DNA of 64,000 bases, from positions 62,001 to 126,000 of the forward strand of contig NZ_LRUC01000045.1 of assembly GCF_001550095.1 (NCBI RefSeq), in the 5' to 3' direction. Positions 1 to 9,695 of this stretch are shown here, one piece after another; the first letter of the stretch is position 1; every line of letters starts with the position of its first letter. The translations under genes were made by a program, and so were the position numbers. The notes beneath the pieces are model-generated. The model did not search any database. It saw only the letters and a list, made by a program, of their open reading frames with translations, and was not told the DNA's origin. The stretch comes from Celeribacter ethanolicus. Lineage in GTDB: Bacteria; Pseudomonadota; Alphaproteobacteria; Rhodobacterales; Rhodobacteraceae.

Positions 1-328
1 TGTCGCGGGTGAGACGACGCAGCGCCTCACCCTTGACGTTGGAAATATCCTTGCCGTCGAAAATCACCCGCCCGTCGGAGATCGGCAGACGCCGCAGGAT
101 GGCCCGACCGAGGGTCGATTTGCCGGAACCGGATTCGCCGACGAGGCCAAGCGTCTTGCCGCGCGCCAGATCGAAGGTGATGTTCTCCAGCGCCTGGATC
201 TTCTTCGGCGGGCCGAAGGGGCGTTCGCGTTCGCCATCGAAGGTGACGCCAAGCCCACGTACCGAGAGGATCGGCATTTCGGGGGCGACGGGATGATCCG
301 TCGCGAAACGATTGGACTGATCGGTCAT
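1..328 (-). CDS. Peptide-type ABC transporter ATP-binding protein (DppF/OppF-like), partial
   Basis: About 109 N-terminal residues of a second ATPase subunit of a dipeptide/oligopeptide importer; the rest lies beyond the left edge. The reverse-strand reading begins MTDQSNRF and reaches a Walker A motif GESGSGKST near residue 75, followed by LGRAILRRLPISDG, typical of DppF/OppF. The start at 328 lies 5 bases after the stop of the preceding ATPase gene, so it is the last visible gene of the operon. Energising ATP hydrolysis at the inner face of the membrane is inferred from the family. Signature and Walker B motifs are outside the window. Confidence 0.85.
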   Translation of the reverse strand, partial: MTDQSNRFATDHPVAPEMPILSVRGLGVTFDGERERPFGPPKKIQALENITFDLARGKTLGLVGESGSGKSTLGRAILRRLPISDGRVIFDGKDISNVKGEALRRLTRD

Positions 329-333
329 CGCGC

Positions 334-1353
<1,020 letters not shown>

Positions 1354-1375
1354 TGTTCTGTTCCTTGTCGTCCCA

Positions 1376-2344
1376 TCAGGCCTTCGTGCGGCGCATCTTG
1401 GCGGCGCGGCCCCGGGCGTAGCGTTTTTCGCGTTCGGCGGGTTCGGTGGTGACACGCAGCCAGTTGGCGAAAAGATTGATCGAGAGCACCGTCATCGCGA
1501 TGGCGAGCCCCGGGAAGGTGATCGGCCACCAGGCGATCATCATGTAATTCTTGCCGCCCGCCACATCGAGGCCCCAGCTCGTCGCCGGAGGTTGCACCCC
1601 GAGGCCCAGAAACGACAGCGCCGCTTCGGCGAGAATGATGTTGGTGAATTCGAGAATGCCCAGTGTCAGAAGCGGCGCGATCAGGTTCGGCAGGATGTGC
1701 TTGATGATGATCCGCGAGCTTTTGCAGCCGACCACCTCGGCCGCCTCGATGAAGGGCGTCTGGCGCAAGGACATGACGATGCCGCGCACCACGCGGGTGT
1801 AGATCATCCAGTTCGAGAAGGCCAGAACGACGATGATCGTCGTGGTCGACGGCCCGATCACCGCCACCAGCAGAAGCGTGAGCAGAAGGCCCGGAAAAGC
1901 CACCTGCACATCGACAATGCGCATGATGACGGCATCGGTCAGACCGCCCTTGTAGCCCGCAATCAGCCCGGCCATGACGCCGAAACTGCCCGCAAGCGCC
2001 ACGACGGAGACAGACACCAGAAGCGAAGAACGCGCACCGTAAAGAAGCCGCGAAAGGATGTCCCGCCCCAGCATATCGGTGCCCAGAAGATAGCCGGGCA
2101 CGCTGCCCTCCATCCAGACCGGCGGTTTGAGCCGCGCCATGACGGATTGCGCCGCCGGGTCATGCGGTGCGATCAGCGGCGCGAAGAGCGCCACCAGAAC
2201 CAGAAGGACGAGAAAGGCGAAGCCTGCGAACCCGGCCTTGTCACGCCACAATTCGGAGAGAAAGCGCCCGACGGGAGCGAGGGACATGAGCAAGCCTTGT
2301 TTCAGGGTCGTTTCAGGAAGCGAAGAGGTTGAAGTGATGGTCAT
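1376..2344 (-). CDS. Peptide-type ABC transporter permease (DppC-like)
   Basis: A 322-residue inner-membrane permease of the BPD_transp_1 family. An N-terminal membrane helix (GFAGFAFLVLLVLVALFAP) leads to LIAPHDP and the LGTDMLGRDILSRLLYGARS motif typical of DppC/OppC. Further hydrophobic segments follow, with the EAA-type cytoplasmic loop near EAAEVVGCKSSRIIIKHILPN. The start is 3 bases downstream of the DppB-like stop, implying translational coupling. The tail is basic (KRYARGRAAKMRRTKA). It would form half of the membrane channel. Assignment to the family is firm; substrate is unknown. Confidence 0.92.
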   Translation of the reverse strand: MTITSTSSLPETTLKQGLLMSLAPVGRFLSELWRDKAGFAGFAFLVLLVLVALFAPLIAPHDPAAQSVMARLKPPVWMEGSVPGYLLGTDMLGRDILSRLLYGARSSLLVSVSVVALAGSFGVMAGLIAGYKGGLTDAVIMRIVDVQVAFPGLLLTLLLVAVIGPSTTTIIVVLAFSNWMIYTRVVRGIVMSLRQTPFIEAAEVVGCKSSRIIIKHILPNLIAPLLTLGILEFTNIILAEAALSFLGLGVQPPATSWGLDVAGGKNYMMIAWWPITFPGLAIAMTVLSINLFANWLRVTTEPAEREKRYARGRAAKMRRTKA

Positions 2345-2347
2345 GGC

Positions 2348-3268
2348 TCAGGCGTCCTTGATCCGCGGGTCGATCAGCTTGAACAGCACATCGAGCAGGA
2401 TGTTGACGAGGACGATGCCCACCGCCACGACGAACACGATGGCCTGAAGCAGGAAGAGATCGCTCTGCCCGATGGCTTTCATCGCGGTAAAGCCCAGTCC
2501 CGGCCAGGCGAAGACCGTCTCAACGACAACCGTGTAGCCTGCCCAGGCGCTGATCACCTCCCAGCCCGCAAGGGTCAGGACAGGCACCAGCGCGTTGCGC
2601 ATGGCATGTTGGAACAGCACCCGCACAAAGGGCAGCCCGCGCGCTTTCGCGGTACGCACATATTGCTGGTTCAGCTCGTTGATCACCGAGGAGCGCACCA
2701 GCATCATGATCCGCGCCATGGCCGGCACAGCGAGCGTCAAGGCCGGCAGGATCAGATGTGCCAGCGTGCCAGTCCCCGAGGTCGGCACCCAGCCGAGCCC
2801 CACGGCAAAGATCATGATCAGCAGAAGCCCCAGCCAGAATTGCGGGATCGACAACCCGGTCAGGCTCAGCCCGACGATCAGCCGGTCGAACAGCCCGTCG
2901 GGCCGGATCGCTGCCACCGCACCGAGAGGAATACCGATCACGATGGCCAGGAACATCCCCGCCCCGATCAGCTCCAGAGTCTTCGGCAATTTGCCCAGCA
3001 CTACGTCGAGCGCCGGTTTGCGTTGCCAGATACTTTCGCCGAAATCGAACCGCATGAGATCGCCGAGAAAGGCAAAAAATTGCTGGCCCAGCGGCTTGTC
3101 CAGCCCGAATTGCGCCTCAAACGCCGCGCGCTGCGCGTCGCTGGCCGAGAGCGGCAACATCACCTTGGCCGGGTCGCCAATCAGCCGGGTTGCAACAAAC
3201 ACCACAATCGTTACGCCAAGCACCACAAGAAGGCCCTGAACAGCTCTTCTCAAAATGAACGTCCCCAT
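2348..3268 (-). CDS. Peptide-type ABC transporter permease (DppB-like)
   Basis: A 306-residue permease. The opening MGTFILRRAVQGLLVVLG followed by VVFVATRLIGDPAKVMLP is diagnostic of the DppB/OppB family. The frame is open upstream to 3415, but the ATG at 3268 matches the family start. Hydrophobic segments are spread through the protein, and the EAA-like loop appears around YVRTAKARGLPFVRVLFQHA. The C-terminus VLFKLIDPRIKDA is typical. It lies 89 bases after the binding-protein stop and 3 bases before the DppC-like start, as expected of a dppBC pair. Confidence 0.92.
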   Translation of the reverse strand: MGTFILRRAVQGLLVVLGVTIVVFVATRLIGDPAKVMLPLSASDAQRAAFEAQFGLDKPLGQQFFAFLGDLMRFDFGESIWQRKPALDVVLGKLPKTLELIGAGMFLAIVIGIPLGAVAAIRPDGLFDRLIVGLSLTGLSIPQFWLGLLLIMIFAVGLGWVPTSGTGTLAHLILPALTLAVPAMARIMMLVRSSVINELNQQYVRTAKARGLPFVRVLFQHAMRNALVPVLTLAGWEVISAWAGYTVVVETVFAWPGLGFTAMKAIGQSDLFLLQAIVFVVAVGIVLVNILLDVLFKLIDPRIKDA

Positions 3269-3357
3269 AAGTCCGCTCCATATCGTCTGAATTACGTGGG
3301 ACAGAGCGGACCAGCCGCTCTGCCTGCGAGAAACATGCGTCCTGAGATCAGCAGTGA

Positions 3358-4857
3358 TCACTCTGAGACGGACATTTCCTTGACGAGAAGTTTCGCGTCG
3401 ATGCGCGGGGTCCATTCCAACCGTTCGCTCAGCCCGTAGATGTCTTCCTGATTGAGCAACGGCGCGAGATAGTCGAGCTCGAAGGCTTTCTGTGTGATCT
3501 CGGCATAGAGCGCCTTGCGGGCCTCGACATCGGTTTCGGTGCGTGCCGCCTGAATTTTCGCAGCCATCTCCTCGTCGACATTGGAGGCGTAGCTGGCGTT
3601 ATACTCAAGCCCGGCGGTCAGCGGACGATCGGCATCCAGAAGCTCGTCGGAGTTGGTCACGAAAATCGCGTCCGGGCGATGTTCCTTGTCGAAGAGCTGG
3701 TTGAGATATTCGCCGAATTCCTCGATATGGATGTCCACATCCAGCCCGATTTCCGACCAATAGGCCCCCACGGCTTCGATCAGTTCGCGATCCTTGAGCC
3801 AGCGCCCGGATTCCCCCACCAAAGTGATGGTCTTGCCGGTCGCCCCCGCCTCTTCGATCAGCGCCCTGGCGGCCTCCGGATCGTAAGCATATTGCGGCAG
3901 GCTTTCATTGAAGCCAAAGCTCTTCGGGTTGACGAGCTGGCCATGGACCGGGATCGCATTGCCGACGAACAGGCTTTCGGCCAGCGCACTACGGTCGATC
4001 GCGAGGTTGAGCGCACGGCGGACCTTCGGATCTTCCATCACCGGGTTCGCGGTCGACAGGATCAGCGTCGAGGTCTCCAGCCCCTGCGTGGTGATCGCTT
4101 TCGGCACGGCGGCGGCGAATTCCGGGTAGAGGTTGCGGATCAGGTCCAACTCCCCCGCCATCAGCCCCGACAGGCGCGTGCCCGCCTCGCCGATGAAACG
4201 ATAGGTGACATCGTCGATCTCCGGCGCCTCGCCCCAGTAGCTGTCGTTGCGCACAAGCGTGATGCCTTCGCCCGGTGCCCATTCGGAGAGCATGTAAGGA
4301 CCGGTGCCCGCCGGTGCACGACCGAATTGTTCATCCGCCGCATAGGTCGTCGGCACCATTTTCATCCAGTACATCCGCGCTGGCAGAACCGGATCGGGAC
4401 CGCTGGTCTTGATGTGAACCGTCAGATCGTCGACTACTTCGGCCCCTTCGATCGTGCCGAAATAGGCCATCTGTTCCGAGTTATAGGCCGGGTCGATGAT
4501 CCGGGTGACCGAGGCCACAACGCTGGCCGCATCGAAGGGCTCGCCATTGGTGAAGGTCACACCGGGTTTCAGCTTGAATTCCCAGGTCAGATCGTCGATC
4601 TGGCTCGGCATCTCCGCGGCAAGCCCGGGCACGAGCGTGCCATCCGTCGTGCGCTCCAGAAGCGTTTCGAAGATATTGTCGGTCACCGCCCGTTCGGCCC
4701 CGTCGTCACGCTGTTGCGGGTCGAGGGTGGTTGGCTCGGATCCGATCGCGATCGTAACACCTGCGGCATGAAGCGGCAGAGCGGTGCCCAGCAAAAGCGC
4801 AGAGACGAGCGCGCGCGATAACGCGGCACGAAGTGCAGTACGATAAGGTGCGTTCAT
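3358..4857 (-). CDS. Peptide-type ABC transporter substrate-binding protein (SBP_bac_5)
   Basis: A 499-residue periplasmic binding protein of the DppA/OppA family. A signal peptide covers about residues 1-32, ending in LPLHAAG. The mature start GVTIAIGSEPTTLDPQQRDDG is the classic cluster C binding-protein opening, and the LVRNDSYWGEAPEIDDVTYRFI segment is also typical. It is the first gene of the minus-strand importer operon and should carry the promoter in 4858-5423. Ligands of this family include peptides, nickel complexes, sugars and opines; none can be chosen from sequence. Confidence 0.92.
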   Translation of the reverse strand: MNAPYRTALRAALSRALVSALLLGTALPLHAAGVTIAIGSEPTTLDPQQRDDGAERAVTDNIFETLLERTTDGTLVPGLAAEMPSQIDDLTWEFKLKPGVTFTNGEPFDAASVVASVTRIIDPAYNSEQMAYFGTIEGAEVVDDLTVHIKTSGPDPVLPARMYWMKMVPTTYAADEQFGRAPAGTGPYMLSEWAPGEGITLVRNDSYWGEAPEIDDVTYRFIGEAGTRLSGLMAGELDLIRNLYPEFAAAVPKAITTQGLETSTLILSTANPVMEDPKVRRALNLAIDRSALAESLFVGNAIPVHGQLVNPKSFGFNESLPQYAYDPEAARALIEEAGATGKTITLVGESGRWLKDRELIEAVGAYWSEIGLDVDIHIEEFGEYLNQLFDKEHRPDAIFVTNSDELLDADRPLTAGLEYNASYASNVDEEMAAKIQAARTETDVEARKALYAEITQKAFELDYLAPLLNQEDIYGLSERLEWTPRIDAKLLVKEMSVSE

Positions 4858-5077
4858 TTGTTTTCCCGTTGGCTAGGAGGTCTGTCCCGATTTTTCGGGT
4901 TCTTCTGTTGAGCGCCGACATTCCCTGACATCAGCCTAGGGAGCGGTCGGAATCCCTGTCAACGGCTTCGAGAGCATAATGCGGCCATCCGGGCGACGCG
5001 TCGCAAAACAATAGGGTGACGCACAATAATTAAGCGGATTTCGCCCACTATTTATGCGAATTCTTGGGCAATGCCGT

Positions 5078-5098
5078 CCATTTGGTATTCCAAAATGG
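5078..5098. promoter_or_regulatory. Inverted repeat TTTGG-TATT-CCAAA
   Basis: The core TTTGG and CCAAA arms (5081-5094) are perfect with a 4-base spacer. The repeat extends outward as CCA and TGG with one extra A on the right. The size fits an operator for a dimeric regulator of the ABC operon or the SDR gene. No regulator is encoded next to it, so the partner is unknown. Confidence 0.35.
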
Positions 5099-5271
5099 TC
5101 AAGACCTCACATGACCTTAGAGTCAGCCACTCCATGAAACACAGACAAGAATCGCTTTTCAAAACGTCACAACAGGCAGTTACGACCATATAAATTGCAT
5201 ATTTTTCGAAAAAATCGCATCTCCCGTCCCGCATCGCCGAACGCGGTGGGAATGGCTTGTAGGAATTTTTA

Positions 5272-5284
5272 GTATACCATATAC
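5272..5284. promoter_or_regulatory. Inverted repeat GTATA-CCA-TATAC
   Basis: A perfect 5-base inverted repeat with a 3-base centre in the divergent intergenic region, about 140 bases upstream of the SDR start. GTATAC-like half-sites are common in operators of FCD-type GntR regulators, which is established for that family. Its use here is inference, since no GntR gene is present in the window. Confidence 0.35.
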
Positions 5285-5423
5285 AGATTACGAGTTGAGA
5301 CATTCCCAAACTCATACTCAAAGTCACGCCGCGCAGGTTCGGAGGTGACCGAGCTGGCGCATCGACCTCAGGTCGGCCCCGCTCGTCTCCCCACCCGCGC
5401 GGCGTGCGCATGGAACGGAACGC

Positions 5424-6188
5424 ATGACCGACACATTGAAACGCACCCTGATCGTCACCGGCGCCGCCAGCGGCATCGGCGCCGCCATCGCCCGCAAATG
5501 CGCGGGCCCCGACACCCGGCTTTTGCTGCACACCGGCAAGAATGCAGACACGCTTGCCGCCGTGGCCCAAGACTGCATCGCCGCCGGATCGCAGGTGATC
5601 ACCGTACTCGGCAACCTTGCCGATCCGGCACTCCCCGCCCAGCTCGTCAGCCGCGCCCGCACCGCATTCGGAACGGTCGACCAGATCGTCAGCAACGCGG
5701 GCAAGGCCTCGAAAGCGCCCTTCGGCCAGTTCAGCCATGACGATCTCATACGCGATTTCGCCATGATGCCGGGCGCCTTCGCCGGGCTCGTCACGGCGGC
5801 CTTGCCGGATCTCGAAACCTCGCCCTGGGGTCGGGTCGTGGCGATCAGCTCCTTCGTCGCCCATGTCCACGGTAAGGCGGGCACCAGCTTTCCGACCACC
5901 TCGGCAGCCAAAGCCGCGATCGAGGCACTGGTCGAAGCTCTCGCCCTGCAACTCGCCCCGATGGGCACGACCGTCAATTCCGTGGTCCCCGGTTTCACCC
6001 GCAAACAGGGCGGCGGACATCTGGCCGTCACCACGGACACGCTGTCCGCCGCCATGGCCGCCACGCCCACGGGCCGCCTGACCGAACCCGATGACATTGC
6101 CGCCACCGTGGCGTTCCTTCTGTCGCAAGAGGCAGGCCAGATCACCGGCACGACCGTCCATGTCGACGGCGGACTAACACTGGGGTAA
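5424..6188 (+). CDS. SDR-family NAD(P)-dependent oxidoreductase
   Basis: A 254-residue short-chain dehydrogenase/reductase. The cofactor motif TGAASGIGAAIA lies near residues 12-23 and SNAG near 93. The SSFVAH strand around residue 137 supplies the usual Ser. The active-site segment reads TSFPTTSAAKAAIEAL, so the expected Tyr of the YxxxK motif is replaced by Thr, with Lys kept at TSAAK. That makes the standard catalytic triad doubtful. The C-terminal ITGTTVHVDGGLTLG is typical of SDRs. Its stop is 3 bases before the TauE/SafE start, so the two are probably co-transcribed. The substrate is unknown. Confidence 0.85.
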   Translation: MTDTLKRTLIVTGAASGIGAAIARKCAGPDTRLLLHTGKNADTLAAVAQDCIAAGSQVITVLGNLADPALPAQLVSRARTAFGTVDQIVSNAGKASKAPFGQFSHDDLIRDFAMMPGAFAGLVTAALPDLETSPWGRVVAISSFVAHVHGKAGTSFPTTSAAKAAIEALVEALALQLAPMGTTVNSVVPGFTRKQGGGHLAVTTDTLSAAMAATPTGRLTEPDDIAATVAFLLSQEAGQITGTTVHVDGGLTLG

Positions 6189-6191
6189 GCC

Positions 6192-7019
6192 ATGACCGAC
6201 CTGACGCTCTATCTGCAACTCGGCGCGGTGCTGATCGCGACCGGTTTCGTCGCCGGGATCATCGCCGGACTTCTGGGCCTCGGCGGCGGCATCGTCCTCG
6301 TCCCCGCCTTCTATTTTCTGTTTTCCGCCATGGGCTATGAAAGCGCCCATCTGATGCAGGTCTGTGTCGCCACCTCTCTGGCCACCATCGTCGTGACCTC
6401 GCTGCGCTCCGTGCAATCGCATCGCAAACGCGACACGGTCGACATGGACATCCTGAGGACATGGGCGCCGGGCATCGTGCTTGGGGCGGTGATCGGGACA
6501 CTGGTGGCCACGCGCCTGTCCTCCCATGTCCTTCTGGCCATTTTTGGCATGTTGGGCATGCTGGTCTCCGCCCAGATGGCCTTTGGCGGACCAAAGGAGG
6601 CCACCGAAGACCATCGCCTGCCCGGTGAACCGCTGCGCTCCGCGCTCAGTTCCGGCATCGGCTTTCTGTCGGTGCTGATGGGGATCGGAGGCGGCTCTTT
6701 CGGCGTGCCGGTCCTGACCCTCTCCGGCCTGTCGATGCACCGCGCCGTGGGCACGGCCGCCGGGTTCGGCCTTTTAATCGCCCTCCCTTCGACCATCAGC
6801 TTCGCGCTGCATGGCTGGGAACTGACCGACAAACCGCCCTTTTCCCTCGGGCTAATCAACCTCCCGGCCTTTGCCGCCACCATCGCAATGACCCTGATCT
6901 CCACACCTCTGGGCGTCGCGCTCGCCCATAAGCTGCCCGCGAAAAAGCTCAAGCGGCTCTTCGCGGTCTTCCTGTTCCTCACCGCTGCGCGGATGTTGAT
7001 GAAAGCCTTCGGGAGCTGA
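6192..7019 (+). CDS. TauE/SafE-family membrane permease
   Basis: A 275-residue integral membrane protein with about seven or eight hydrophobic segments. The first repeat includes GFVAGIIAGLLGLGGGIVLVPA and the second GFLSVLMGIGGGSFGVPVL. These paired glycine-rich LGxGGG motifs are the hallmark of TauE/SafE (DUF81) proteins. Family members export or import small organic anions such as sulfite, sulfoacetate or other acids. It directly follows an SDR gene, so it may move a substrate or product of that enzyme; this is inference. Confidence 0.88.
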   Translation: MTDLTLYLQLGAVLIATGFVAGIIAGLLGLGGGIVLVPAFYFLFSAMGYESAHLMQVCVATSLATIVVTSLRSVQSHRKRDTVDMDILRTWAPGIVLGAVIGTLVATRLSSHVLLAIFGMLGMLVSAQMAFGGPKEATEDHRLPGEPLRSALSSGIGFLSVLMGIGGGSFGVPVLTLSGLSMHRAVGTAAGFGLLIALPSTISFALHGWELTDKPPFSLGLINLPAFAATIAMTLISTPLGVALAHKLPAKKLKRLFAVFLFLTAARMLMKAFGS

Positions 7020-7036
7020 CCCCAAGGGATCGGGCG

Positions 7037-7801
7037 TCACGCGATGCTGAGGCCCGATCCGCCCAACAGCCGCCGCACCGAGCCGACGGCAGAGCGCGGC
7101 GTATAAGCCCCACTCACCCCGCCAAGAGATTGGGACGACACGCGAATATCCCATTCGAGCCCCTGCCCTTCGACATGGATCAGATGTTCCATCGTCGCCT
7201 TGCCCGGCTCCGCGACCACACGGCTCTGCGTCCGGTCGAACCCGATCCCGGCCAGCGCGATGGCGGCATGGACATTGACGTTGCGGGGGAATTGCAGGCA
7301 GGCCTCGCGCGCCGTTCCCTCGAACAGCGGACCCGCCGCATCCTCGGCAAGCCCGAGGCTCGGCCCGCTCTTGACCGTGGTGATCGTCACACGTTCGATC
7401 ACATCGCGCCCGTCCGCCAGACCGTCGAGCGCCATGACCGCACCATGCGGCACGAAAAACCGCGTCCCCGCCGCCGCACAGGCTGCGCGCACCGCATGCT
7501 CCGTTTCCGGGCGCGACAACGCAGTGCAACTGAAGGCGCAGAGATCGCTGTTGGCGAGGAGCGCCGCACCGTGCGCATGGATCACCTCCGGCACCGCCGC
7601 TTCGATCACCAGATCGACCTCACAGCTCAGAGCTTCCGCCATCTCGGTCAGGATCAACGCCTCCGGCACCCCTTCCGGTTTGCGGCGACCGGCCAGCATA
7701 TAGACCAGCTCGACGCCTTCCATCTCCGCCAGCGCATCGTGAATGGCGACACCGATCTTGCCGGCCCCGAGGATGCCGATCTTGCGCGAAATAGAGGTCA
7801 T
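7037..7801 (-). CDS. Aspartate dehydrogenase-like NAD(P)-dependent oxidoreductase
   Basis: A 254-residue protein of the L-aspartate dehydrogenase (NadX-like) family. The N-terminal Rossmann motif is GILGAGKIGVAIHDAL. DLVIEAAVPEVIHAHG follows, then the family segment FPRNVNVHAAIALAGIGFDRT near residue 175. Family enzymes interconvert oxaloacetate plus ammonia with L-aspartate or iminoaspartate, using NAD(P). It converges on the TauE/SafE gene with an 17-base gap and lies upstream of amino-acid flavoenzyme genes on the same strand, which suggests an amino-acid nitrogen role. The exact amino acid is not certain. Confidence 0.8.
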   Translation of the reverse strand: MTSISRKIGILGAGKIGVAIHDALAEMEGVELVYMLAGRRKPEGVPEALILTEMAEALSCEVDLVIEAAVPEVIHAHGAALLANSDLCAFSCTALSRPETEHAVRAACAAAGTRFFVPHGAVMALDGLADGRDVIERVTITTVKSGPSLGLAEDAAGPLFEGTAREACLQFPRNVNVHAAIALAGIGFDRTQSRVVAEPGKATMEHLIHVEGQGLEWDIRVSSQSLGGVSGAYTPRSAVGSVRRLLGGSGLSIA

Positions 7802-7967
7802 GAGGAGCGGCCTTCTTATCAGGTTTCAAAGTCGTGAGAATTGACCATAAATCCTCATTTTCGTCAATGAATACAGCATGTTTTGAGATTTATTTTCAGC
7901 ACAAACACAAGGCGAAACCCGGCTCTTTTGCCACGAATTTGTGCGCCCCGCCCGGATGCCTCGAAAC

Positions 7968-9638
7968 TCACCCCGCAAGTGCCACAGGTCCCTGTTCCGC
8001 ATAGAGATCGCCCGGCCCCGGATTGGCCGGATCGGAACCGCCGCCGAGATGCGCAACGATGCCCCAGACCGCGTTCAGCCCGGTCTGAACCGCCCCCTCG
8101 ACCCAGGCCGGGGTCCAGCTCACACTGTCGCCGGCAAGGAAAATTCCGCGCTGTTCCGCGGGCATGTCACCCTGCATGAAATGGCTGTAAACCCGGTGGT
8201 TGTAGCGGTAATGGCCCGGCAACGCCCCCTTGAAGGCACCGAGGAAATTCTCGTCCGCCTCCCAGCTGATGCATTTCGGCACGCCCCGGATATGGCTTGC
8301 AATATCGACCTCCGGGTAGATTTTCCCCAAGGCTTTCAAAGCCAGATCCACACGCTTCTCATCGCTCAGCGGCAGCAGCTTGAGCGCATCCGTCATCCAG
8401 GCATACGAGAGGCAGATCACCCCCGGCTGATCCGGGCCGTTATCGAAGAAATAGGTGCCCCGGGTGATCCGGTCGGTCAGTGTCATGGACATGACGGGCC
8501 GCCCGGTCTTCGGATCCACGTCATTCCAGAACGGCCGATCCACCATGACGAATGTTTTGGCCGCCTGCATGTAACGCGTCCGGTCGAGCGCCATCCAGAG
8601 CGGCTGGGCAAAAAGCTCCTCATCCACCTCGATCGCCGTGGTCAGGAGGTGGCTCTGACAGGTCACGAGCACCGCTTCATACGCCGCCTCATTGCCCCAT
8701 TGATCCGTGACCAGAAGCGGGCCATTCCGATTGGAACGGGAAATCTTCATGACTCTTGAACGGGTTGCGCCGCCATGCAGAGAGGCGAGCGAGGTGCCTT
8801 CCGGCCAAGATGCGCAAGGCGGCGCGGCGTGCCACAGACGGCGCAAGACGCTTTCGACCCCGCCGACGACATAGCGCTGATCGTCGTCAAATCCGAGCAG
8901 GTTCACCCGCAGGATTTCCAGCATCGAGTTCGGGAAATCGGAATCCCAGCCGCCGGTGCCGAAGCCCACCTGGCCGAACACTTCGCGATGTCGGAAGCTG
9001 AGGGACTGGAACGCGTCGGAACTCGTGACGAAATCGTAGAAGGTGCGTTCGTCCCAGGCCGCGACGAGGGGATTCCACAGGGATTTGACCCGCGCGGCAT
9101 CCTTGGCGCGGATGGCATTCTGCAATTCGGTGAAGGCCGCTCCCCCGTCGAGCGCCTGCGCATAGGCCGTCGCAATCTCCTGATAAAGGGCGGGTAACTC
9201 CTTCAAGTCACGGGCAAAAACCGTTTCCCCCTCAAGGTCGATCACGGTCGAACCGGCGGCACTGGTCAAAGGGTTCGGGAAGGGTTTCGTCGTGAGCCCC
9301 ATGAGATCGAGATAATGGTAGAACCCCGCCGAGGAGGCGGGAAAGCGCATGCCGCCCATCTCGGCAATCACAGGCGGAGAGCCTTCGAACCCCGTGCCGT
9401 CGAAACTCTCGGATCGCAGCCGTCCTCCGAAACGCGACGCCTCGTAAATCACGGGCTTCAAACCGATTTTCATCAATTCATAAGCCGCGATCACGCCCGA
9501 GGCCCCGGCCCCGATCACCGCCACCTCGGTGCCCAGAACGTCCTTCGGCACAGCGCCCAACCCCGCCGGATGGGCGAGCCAGTCGTCATGGGCAAAGGTG
9601 AAATCGGGCCCGAAGGCGGTCAGCGGCGGCAGGGTCAT
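7968..9638 (-). CDS. Flavin amine oxidase, tryptophan 2-monooxygenase-like
   Basis: A 556-residue flavoenzyme. The FAD dinucleotide motif VAVIGAGASGVIAAYELM lies near residue 38, followed by IYEASRFGGRLRS, which matches the flavin amine oxidase consensus. Late motifs are RGIFLAGDSVSWTPAWVEGA and TGLNAVW near residue 510. Length and layout resemble bacterial tryptophan 2-monooxygenase (IaaM type), which converts L-tryptophan to indole-3-acetamide. Other L-amino-acid oxidases share the fold, so the substrate is an inference supported by the iac cluster 20 kb away. The ATG at 9638 (MTLPPL) was preferred to one 12 codons upstream. Confidence 0.72.
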   Translation of the reverse strand: MTLPPLTAFGPDFTFAHDDWLAHPAGLGAVPKDVLGTEVAVIGAGASGVIAAYELMKIGLKPVIYEASRFGGRLRSESFDGTGFEGSPPVIAEMGGMRFPASSAGFYHYLDLMGLTTKPFPNPLTSAAGSTVIDLEGETVFARDLKELPALYQEIATAYAQALDGGAAFTELQNAIRAKDAARVKSLWNPLVAAWDERTFYDFVTSSDAFQSLSFRHREVFGQVGFGTGGWDSDFPNSMLEILRVNLLGFDDDQRYVVGGVESVLRRLWHAAPPCASWPEGTSLASLHGGATRSRVMKISRSNRNGPLLVTDQWGNEAAYEAVLVTCQSHLLTTAIEVDEELFAQPLWMALDRTRYMQAAKTFVMVDRPFWNDVDPKTGRPVMSMTLTDRITRGTYFFDNGPDQPGVICLSYAWMTDALKLLPLSDEKRVDLALKALGKIYPEVDIASHIRGVPKCISWEADENFLGAFKGALPGHYRYNHRVYSHFMQGDMPAEQRGIFLAGDSVSWTPAWVEGAVQTGLNAVWGIVAHLGGGSDPANPGPGDLYAEQGPVALAG

Positions 9639-9695
9639 GGCAGGATCTTTCCGGTCAAAACGAAGGGGCGGCAAAACGTCGGATTGGCGTCGGAT

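Larger units (their letters stand above)
4858..5423. other. Divergent intergenic region, AT-rich, no gene seen
   Basis: This 566-base gap separates the ABC binding-protein gene (leftward) from the SDR gene (rightward) and must hold both promoters. It is clearly more AT-rich than its surroundings. Open frames on either strand have no recognisable protein character. It contains two short inverted repeats, listed separately, and no RNA gene was recognised. Confidence 0.6.
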
